A stretch of 64,000 nucleotides of DNA from Myxococcus sp. RHSTA-1-4 (lineage in GTDB: Bacteria; Myxococcota; Myxococcia; Myxococcales; Myxococcaceae), in contig NZ_JAIQDG010000001.1 of assembly GCF_020037125.1 (NCBI RefSeq), forward strand, positions 372,001 to 436,000, read 5' to 3'. This document shows positions 57,716 through 64,000 of this stretch, piece after piece. Within the stretch, counting starts at the first letter, position 1. Each line of letters opens with the position of its first letter. A model generated the notes under the pieces. It was given only the letters and a program-made list of their open reading frames with translations. It ran no database searches and was not told the DNA's origin. The translations under genes and the position numbers were made by a program.

Positions 57716-60228
57716 GGGAAGGCGGGGGGCTGCGACAGGGGCAGCCTGAAGGTGAAGGTGGTGCCGCGGCCCGGAGAGCTGTCCACGGCGATTTCTCCCC
57801 GATGCTCCTCGAGGATGCGTTTGACGACGGCGAGCCCCAGTCCGGTGCCCTGGGCCTTGGTGGTGAAGAAGGGCTCGAAGACGCGGTGGAGCAGCTCCGC
57901 GGGGATGCCCGGCCCCTGGTCCGCCACGTCGATGCGCAGGTGCTCCCGGCCCGCGTGAAGCTCGCGGCGCGCGCGCACCTGCACCTGGCCGCCCTGGGGC
58001 ATGGATTGAATCGCGTTGACGGCCACGTTGACGAGCGCCTGGCGGATGAGGCGCCGGTCCATGGGCACCGGCGGCAGCCCCGCCTCCACGTCCGAGCGGA
58101 TGACGACGGGCCGGTCCGCCCCGCCGCCCTGCACGCGCGCCGCCTCCAGCGAGTCCTGGAGCACGCGCCCCAAATCCTCGTGCTGGAGCACCGGGTCTCT
58201 CGGGCGCGTGTAGTCCAGCAGGTCGCCGACGATGCGGTTGAGCCGGTCGCTCTCCTCGCCCAGGATGTCCAGCAGCATGGCCGCGTCGCCGCCCGGGTCC
58301 AGCAGGCGCCGCAGCGAGGCCACCGCGTTGAAGATGACGCCCAGGGGGTTGCGCACCTCGTGGGCGACAATCGCGGACAGCTCACCCAGCGCGGCCAGCC
58401 GCTCGCGCTTCACCATCTCCGCGCGGGTGGCGGCCAGCTCCGCGTAGCTGGCCCACAGCGACTCGTACAGGCGCGCGTTGGCGATGGAGAGCGCGAGCTG
58501 CCCGCAGGTGGCCTCGGCCAGCTCAATCAGCTCCGGCCCGAAGGAGCGCGGCCGGCGGATGTCGTCCACCACCACCACGCCGATGAGCTCCTCGCGCGAG
58601 GTGAGCGGCAGGCCCAGCAGCGCCTTCTCCCCGAAGCGCAGGACGAGCTCCGAGTCATAGCCGCCGCCGACGGACGACAGGTCCTCGATGGCGATGGGCC
58701 GGCGCTCCCGGGCCACGCGCGCCGCGAGGCCGTCACCGTGCAGCGGCAGCACCACCGTGCGGAAGAAGTCGCGGTGGGCCGCGGAGGCGGCGGCGCCGCG
58801 CAAGAGCTTCGCCCCCTCGTCGTACAGCATGATGTAGCAGTTGGACACGTCCAGCAGGTGGACGAGGAAGTCCGAGGCCACGTCCAGGATGCTGGAGGTC
58901 TCCAGCACGCCCGACGTGGTGCGCGCCAAATCCAACAGGAGGCGCGTCTCGGCGAGCTGGCGCGAGGCCTCGGCGCGCAGCCGGCGCTGTTCCATCAGCG
59001 CCACCAGCAGCTCCGCCAGCGTGCCCAGCAGCCGCACGTCGCGCGTGTCGAAGGGCCTGCCGGCGCCGCGCAGCACCTGGAGGCTGCCGCACACCACGCC
59101 TCCCCGGGCGAGCGGCGCCACCGCCGCGCGGCCCAGCATCCCACCGGACAGCTCGCCCAGCGCCGCTTCCTGGGCCGCGGTGGAGAGCGCGCCCTCCCCC
59201 GACTCCGCCACGGCCCGCGCCAGCAGGCCGGTGAGGCGCTCCGCGTGCCCACCGTCCCGCACCACGTCCGCCAGCCCCACGTGGGTGACCAGCGCCAGCG
59301 CCCCACCCTGCGGGGGCGACACGTGCAGCGCCGCGGCCGAGCCCTGCAGGAGCTCCGCGACACGGGACAGGAAGTCCTCCAGCGAAGGAGGCACTGGCTG
59401 CGCGACGAAGCGCGCCACCTGGGCCACCGCCTCCATCTCCCAGCGGCTGCGCGCGCCGTCCGCCTGCACACGCGCGTCCGCCAGCGCCGCGCCCACCACC
59501 TTCGCGAACAGCGTCAGCACCGAGCCATGGCGCGGAGCCACCCAGGGCCCCTGCACCCACAGCACCTCGTCGTGGGGGCCGCCCACCGGCAGGTAGACAT
59601 GCGTGGGCGAGGCCTGGTCCGCGCCGCCGAAGACGGGGCGCCCGTCCGACAGGGACTCCATCCCCAGGCTCACGTCGTCCGGCAGGGGCCCGCCGTCGCG
59701 CGCCAGCAGCCGCTCGCCGTCCCAGCGCAGCAGGCGGACCCGGAAGCCCGCGGCCTCCAGCCCCTTCAGCGCCACCTGGCGCACCGCATCCTCGGAGTGC
59801 GCGGTGACGAGGCTCGCGGACGTCTCCACCAGGCCCTCGGCCACGCCCATCTCCGGGTGGCGGTCCCCCAGCGGCAGGCAGTTGAGCAGCAGCGCCCCGG
59901 CGCCACCTTCCATGGGCAGGCGCGTCGCGTAGAGGGCCACCTCGCGCATGGAGCCATCCGCGCAGGGCACCTGGTGGATTTGCGTGCGCGGCTCCGGGGG
60001 CATGCCGGACTCGAGCAGGCGGTAGCGCTCGGCCAGACGGCTGCGGTCCTCGGGCTGGACGAAGTCGAGGAGGGGACGGCCCTCCACCCGCTCGCGGGGA
60101 AGCCCGAGCAGCGACAGGTAGGCCTGGTTGACGGCGGACACCCGTCCCTCGACCACCGCCAGCACGGGGTTGCCGTAGGGCTCGATGAGGGCGCGCAGGT
60201 CGGCCTCGCTGTAACGCTTCGTGCTCAT
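57712..60228 (-). CDS. pxrK: Cytoplasmic PAS/GAF histidine kinase, probable PxrK
   Basis: 838 residues with no membrane segment. Order: PAS (about 5-120; NPVLAVVEGRVSAVNQAYLSLLG), GAF-like regions (about 130-400), a second clear GAF (about 450-600; ILDVASDFLVHLLDVSNCYIMLYDEG), then dimerisation/HisKA with AHEVRNPLGVIF, whose phospho-accepting His is about residue 623. The ATPase domain has N (NVAVNAIQSM), G1 (DVADQGPGIP), F (FEPFFTTK) and G2 (GTGLGLAVV) boxes. It senses a cytoplasmic signal not identifiable here. It overlaps selB by 4 bp and pxrR by 4 bp. ATG 60228 is set by the conserved start. Confidence 0.88.
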
Positions 60229-62141
60229 CCGCGACGCAGCACCCGCTTCTCGCCCACCCGGAGCGTCACCTTCTCCCGGTCGAAGTACTCGGACAGCGGG
60301 ATGACGAACTTGCGCGTCTGCCCCACCATTTCCTTGAAGGCCTGGGTGGTAATTTCCTTCTTCTCGCGCAGGTGGGCAACCAGCCGCTCCCGCAGGGCGG
60401 CGAGCGCCCCCGCGTCGAAGCACAGCTCCTCGCTCACGCGCACCACCGTCCCTTCCGACACCATGACCTTCAACAACTCCTGGAGCCGGGGCCCGGGAAG
60501 CTGGAGCTTCTGCGCCAGCTCGTTGAGGGTGGGCGGCGCCAGACCCGCCGCGGACAGCTCCGCGGCCAGCCTCGCCCGGGCCGCCTCGTCGCCCAGCGAC
60601 AGGGTGCGGCCCCGCCCCTTGAGGCGCACCACCTCCTTGTCCAGCTCCACCTTGCCCGCGTCCACCAGCGCCTGCGTCACGCGCTGGAAGATGCGCGCAT
60701 CCAGCTCGGCGGACAGCCGCTGGCGCAGCTCCTCACGCGGCAGCCCCTCCCTCAGGGGCTCCCGCTCGTGGAAGGCGGCCAGCAGGGCGAGCGCACGCCC
60801 GTGCAGTCCCCCGAACACCTCGCCGGAGAGGTACAGCCGCCGCTCCCGGTCCACCAACAGCGCCCCGCCCCGCGTGCCCAGGAGCTCCAGCGCGCGTGCC
60901 AGCACCCGGGGCCCCAGCCCCGAGCGGCCGAACAGCTCCTGCTGCGTCAGCCCCCGGTAGCCCGCCTGCCGCAGCAGCCACGCCACCTGCCCCGCCGGGT
61001 CGGCCTCCAGCAGCGGCGCCACCACCTCGGAGCCCCCCTTGCGGCGCCGGGGCGGAGTAATCGACAGGATGCGCCCGCCGGCCACCGTGGCCCCGCGGCC
61101 GGGCAGCGCGCGCGAGCCGCGCAGGATGAAGCGCTGGCCCACCAGCGCGCCCACCGGGGAATCCAGCCGGAGCTGCGCGAGCGCCGTCTCCCCCGGCTCC
61201 AGGCGCTCCACGTCCAGCAGCGCCACCGTGGCCTCCACCTGCGCGGTGCCCAGGTGCAGCAGCAGCTTCCTGCGGCGCGGCAGCGGCGACTCCGCCGCGG
61301 GCAGCAGCGAGAGCTCCACGTCCAGCATGCGCGTCTCCGGCAGCTCCCCGGAGCGCACCAGCACCATGCCCCGGTGCAGCGCCTCCGGCTCCACGCCGGC
61401 GACATTCACCGCCGCGCGCTGGCCGGCCTCCACCTTCGGCACCGCCTGCCCGTGCAGCTGCACGCCGCGCACGCGGAAGGGGCCGGGCTGTCCCGGCAGC
61501 AGCGACACCGCGTCGTCCACCGCCACCGCGCCCGACAGCAGCGTGCCCGTCACCACCGTGCCGAAGCCCTTGATGGTGAACACGCGGTCCACCGGCAGGA
61601 AGGCGGGCCCCTCCGCCGGGCGCTTCGGCAACGCCGCCGCGGCGCGGGTGAGCGCGGCCTTGAGCGCGTCCAGCCCCTCGCCCGTCCTCGACGAGCAGGG
61701 CACCACGGGCGCCCCTTCCAGGAAGGTGCCCGCGACGAGCGCGCCCAGGTCCGCCTCCACCAGCGCGCGCCACTCCGGGCCCAGCTCGGCCAGCAGGTCC
61801 GCCTTGGTGAGCGCGATGACGCCGGCCCTCACGCCCAGCAGCCGGCAGATGTCCAGGTGCTCGCGCGTCTGGGGCATGACACCCTCGTCCGCGGCCACCA
61901 CCAGCACCGCCAGGTCCACGCCGCCGGCGCCCGCGGCCATGGCCTTCACGAAGCGCTCGTGGCCGGGCACGTCCACCACACCGGCCACCGTGCCGTCGTC
62001 CAGCGTCAGGTGCGCGAAGCCCAGCTCCAGGGTGATGCCGCGGCGCTTCTCTTCCTTCAGCCGGTCGGTGTCGATGCCGGTGAGCGCCTTCACCAGGGAC
62101 GTCTTGCCGTGGTCGATGTGCCCCGCCGTCCCGATGATCAT
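60225..62141 (-). CDS. selB: Selenocysteine-specific elongation factor SelB
   Basis: 638 residues. GTPase that delivers Sec-tRNA to UGA codons. GTP motifs: [13 protein letters not shown] (P-loop), [12 protein letters not shown] (G3), ALTKADLL (NKxD-type position G4). Then come EF-Tu-like domains 2 and 3, and a C-terminal extension (about 380-638) of winged-helix repeats ([38 protein letters not shown]), which would bind the SECIS element. Presence implies a selenoprotein-making organism; no selA, selC or selD is seen in the window. It overlaps the kinase gene by 4 bp, so it is co-transcribed with pxrK and pxrR. The phosphoribosyltransferase lies 22 nt upstream. Confidence 0.92.
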   Translation of the reverse strand: MIIGTAGHIDHGKTSLVKALTGIDTDRLKEEKRRGITLELGFAHLTLDDGTVAGVVDVPGHERFVKAMAAGAGGVDLAVLVVAADEGVMPQTREHLDICRLLGVRAGVIALTKADLLAELGPEWRALVEADLGALVAGTFLEGAPVVPCSSRTGEGLDALKAALTRAAAALPKRPAEGPAFLPVDRVFTIKGFGTVVTGTLLSGAVAVDDAVSLLPGQPGPFRVRGVQLHGQAVPKVEAGQRAAVNVAGVEPEALHRGMVLVRSGELPETRMLDVELSLLPAAESPLPRRRKLLLHLGTAQVEATVALLDVERLEPGETALAQLRLDSPVGALVGQRFILRGSRALPGRGATVAGGRILSITPPRRRKGGSEVVAPLLEADPAGQVAWLLRQAGYRGLTQQELFGRSGLGPRVLARALELLGTRGGALLVDRERRLYLSGEVFGGLHGRALALLAAFHEREPLREGLPREELRQRLSAELDARIFQRVTQALVDAGKVELDKEVVRLKGRGRTLSLGDEAARARLAAELSAAGLAPPTLNELAQKLQLPGPRLQELLKVMVSEGTVVRVSEELCFDAGALAALRERLVAHLREKKEITTQAFKEMVGQTRKFVIPLSEYFDREKVTLRVGEKRVLRRG

Positions 62142-62163
62142 CTCCCCCCCACCACGCCGGGAG

Positions 62164-62892
62164 TCACGCCCCCGCCTTGTCCGGGTCTTCGTCGAAGCGC
62201 GCGTCGCCCGTGGCGGGCTGGTAGTCCCAGGGGAAGACCACCAGCGCCGCGGTGGCCAGCGCGCAGTAGTCCGGCGCGAAGCCCTCCGGCCGCGCCACCA
62301 GGCACGCCGTCTCCACCTTCTTCGCGCCCGCCTCGCGCGCCAGCGCCGTGGCCAGCTCCAGCGTGTCTCCGCTGGAGGCCACGTCGTCCACAATCAACAC
62401 GCGCCGGCCCTTCAGCTCGCGAGGCAGCGCCTCCGCCAGCTTGGGCCCGGAGCCCGCGCGCGAGGCGCCGCCCGCGTCCCGGCTGCGGCGGCTGATGCGC
62501 ACGGGGAAGAACTCGCAGCCGAGCGCCGATGCCAGCGCGCCGCCCACGAAGACGCCGCCGTGGGCCACGCCCACCACGGCCTGCGGCGCGAAGGACTCGC
62601 GGACGGCGCCCGCGAGCTCCTGCACGGCGCGGTCGAACTCCGCCCACGTCAGCTCGCGCACGCCCGCGGACCGGCCACGGGACTGGTCCCTCCCGGTGGG
62701 CTGGCGCGGCGCCTCGACCTGGGGCGCCAGCACCATGTCGGAGGGAATGGAGACGAGCTTCTCCGCGTCGCGCCGGGCCTGCTTCGGCACGGCGGCGGAC
62801 CTGGAGGACGGCTTCTTCTTCGGAGAGGACTTCGCGGTGGGCTTGCGCTTGCCCTGGGCCTTGAGCCCGGGCGTTGCCCGCTTGGTGGCCAC
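62164..62892 (-). CDS. Phosphoribosyltransferase-domain protein with basic N-terminal extension
   Basis: 242 residues. The type I PRTase fold occupies about 85-230, with the PRPP-binding loop [18 protein letters not shown] and a [15 protein letters not shown] phosphate loop. About 1-50 is Lys/Arg/Ser/Pro-rich and disordered. Nearest relatives by pattern are hypoxanthine/xanthine-type or ComF-like PRTases; the substrate is not clear. GTG 62892 is chosen because GGAG lies 8 nt upstream. It precedes selB by 22 nt and follows the leucine dehydrogenase gene by 121 nt on the same strand, so it may head the selB-pxr operon. Confidence 0.8.
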   Translation of the reverse strand: MATKRATPGLKAQGKRKPTAKSSPKKKPSSRSAAVPKQARRDAEKLVSIPSDMVLAPQVEAPRQPTGRDQSRGRSAGVRELTWAEFDRAVQELAGAVRESFAPQAVVGVAHGGVFVGGALASALGCEFFPVRISRRSRDAGGASRAGSGPKLAEALPRELKGRRVLIVDDVASSGDTLELATALAREAGAKKVETACLVARPEGFAPDYCALATAALVVFPWDYQPATGDARFDEDPDKAGA

Positions 62893-63013
62893 GGCGGTGA
62901 CTCCGGATGGGGTGCGGGCCCCGTCATATCCCGAGGCACGCGCCCTGGCCACATCCAGCCGCTTCACCCGCCCTTTCTCACGCCGAAAGAAGGGGTGGCG
63001 GTGCCGCCCCGGC

Positions 63014-64000
63014 TCAGGCGGACAGCTTCTCCTCGACCATGCGGTCGGCCACCTGCTCGGGGCGCAGGCCGGAGTCCTTCGCGCGGGCCAGCACCGTGTC
63101 GATGGTGTCGAAGATGAGCGCGGCGCGGGCGTAGGCCTTCTCCCGGTCATACCCCGCCCACTCCTGGGCCACGTTGATGAGGCCGCCGGCGTTGGCCGCG
63201 TAGTCCGGCACGTAGAGGATGCCGCGCTTCGCCAGCTGCTCCCCGTGACTCTTGGTGAGGAGCTGGTTGTTGGCCGCGCCACACACCGCCTTCACCCGCA
63301 GGAGCGGCAGCGTGGTGTCGTTGATGGCGCCACCCAGCGCGCAGGGGGCATAGATGTCCGCCTCCATGCGGTGGAGCTGGTCGGCGCTCACCGCGGTGGC
63401 GCCGTACTGCTTCACGGCCTGCTCCACGCTGGCGGCGTTGATGTCGCTCACCCACACCTTCGCGCCGCGCTGGTGCAGCTCCTTCACCAGGTACATTCCC
63501 ACGTGGCCCACGCCCAGCACGGTGACACGCAGGCCCTTGAGGTCCGGGCGGCCGAACAGGTGCTTCGCCGTGGCCTCCATGGCACGCGCCACGCCGTACG
63601 CCGTCACCGGCGACGGGTCACCGCTGCGCTCCTTCAGGCCCACGACGTACTTCGTGTGCTTGCGCACGTGCTCCATGTCGTCCGGGCTGGTGCCGCTGTC
63701 CTCGGTGGTGATGTAGCGGCCCCCGAGCGACTCCACCGCGCGGCCGAAGGACTCGAAGAGCTTCGCCCGGTCGAAGTTGCCGCGCGGCAGCATGATGACG
63801 GCCTTGCCACCGCCATGGGGCAGCCCCGCGAGGGCCGCCTTGTACGTCATGCCACGCGCCAGCCGCAGCGCGTCAGCAACGGCCTCCTCCTCGCTCGTGT
63901 ACGTGGACAGCGCGCGGGTGCCGCCCAGTCCGGGCCCCAGCCGGGTGTTGTGCATGCCGACGATGGCGCGAAGGCCCGTCCGCGAATCACTGAGAAGGTG
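63014..64000 (-). CDS. Leucine dehydrogenase (Glu/Leu/Phe/Val dehydrogenase family), N-terminus cut by window edge
   Basis: 328 residues in the window, open at the right edge. Catalyses NAD-dependent oxidative deamination of leucine and other branched-chain amino acids. Substrate-side motifs: [33 protein letters not shown] with the catalytic Lys, [15 protein letters not shown] side: [25 protein letters not shown] and [15 protein letters not shown]. The family start (about 20-30 residues) lies beyond 64000. In myxobacteria, branched-chain amino-acid breakdown feeds iso-fatty acid synthesis used in development; that is context from known biology, not shown here. Confidence 0.88.
   Translation of the reverse strand, partial: HLLSDSRTGLRAIVGMHNTRLGPGLGGTRALSTYTSEEEAVADALRLARGMTYKAALAGLPHGGGKAVIMLPRGNFDRAKLFESFGRAVESLGGRYITTEDSGTSPDDMEHVRKHTKYVVGLKERSGDPSPVTAYGVARAMEATAKHLFGRPDLKGLRVTVLGVGHVGMYLVKELHQRGAKVWVSDINAASVEQAVKQYGATAVSADQLHRMEADIYAPCALGGAINDTTLPLLRVKAVCGAANNQLLTKSHGEQLAKRGILYVPDYAANAGGLINVAQEWAGYDREKAYARAALIFDTIDTVLARAKDSGLRPEQVADRMVEEKLSA

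Overview
The window reads as chromosomal DNA of a myxobacterium of the suborder Cystobacterineae (Myxococcus, Corallococcus, Pyxidicoccus type). The base composition is very high in GC, with strong third-position GC bias and long spurious antisense frames. It carries typical myxobacterial families (a Ser/Thr kinase-like protein, a DUF4388/J-domain mosaic, a NtrC-type regulator). It also holds a locus matching the Myxococcus developmental small RNA pxr, which I recall being reported only in Cystobacterineae. No insertion sequence, prophage, CRISPR array, tRNA or rRNA was seen. All names rest on motifs and remembered family features, not on searches.

Layout. 1-6434 (minus): a partial wax-ester/diacylglycerol acyltransferase, an exported Cys-rich protein, a SAM methyltransferase, and a 1034-residue methyltransferase-aminotransferase fusion resembling plant methionine S-methyltransferase. 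6640-10819: small unknown genes, an exported protein, a site-2 protease with CBS domains and a Coq4-like protein. 10831-16972 (plus): propionate module of acyl-CoA carboxylase carboxyltransferase, an unknown gene, biotin carboxylase, biotin carrier and the large subunit of methylmalonyl-CoA mutase. 17026-29308: ferritin-like lipoprotein, DUF1877-like protein, TauE/SafE transporter, four-repeat Cys-rich protein, GYF/DUF4388/J/TPR mosaic protein, YhbY, a heparinase-like lyase, a ceramidase-like protein, purF and a small exported protein.

29507-40772: rluA, wecB, kdsB, an unknown gene, aldo/keto reductase, ABC exporter, a structured RNA with a 15-codon reading frame, a zinc-ribbon protein, and pyrG-kdsA-kdsC followed by a HTH-receiver regulator. 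pyrG supplies CTP, and kdsA, kdsC and kdsB make and activate KDO for lipopolysaccharide. 40881-46495: Hsp20, a CPXCG protein, a GspE-N-domain protein, serB, a probable pseudokinase and a PilZ-receiver protein. 46600-54913: complex I genes nuoE, F, J, K, L, M, N, without nuoG, H, I, closed by a strong terminator.

54993-64000 (minus): GNAT acetyltransferase, then the pxr region. It has a sigma-54 promoter, a compact RNA of about 120 nt with a seven-C loop and an intrinsic terminator, and two TTTCAG-N2-CTGAAA palindromes placed like enhancer sites. Upstream lie the NtrC-type regulator (pxrR), its kinase (pxrK), selB, a phosphoribosyltransferase and a partial leucine dehydrogenase. pxrR, pxrK and selB overlap by 4 bp each and should be one transcript. 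The less described candidates are the tandem palindromes upstream of pxr and the Shine-Dalgarno-sequestering RNA at 36451-36617.
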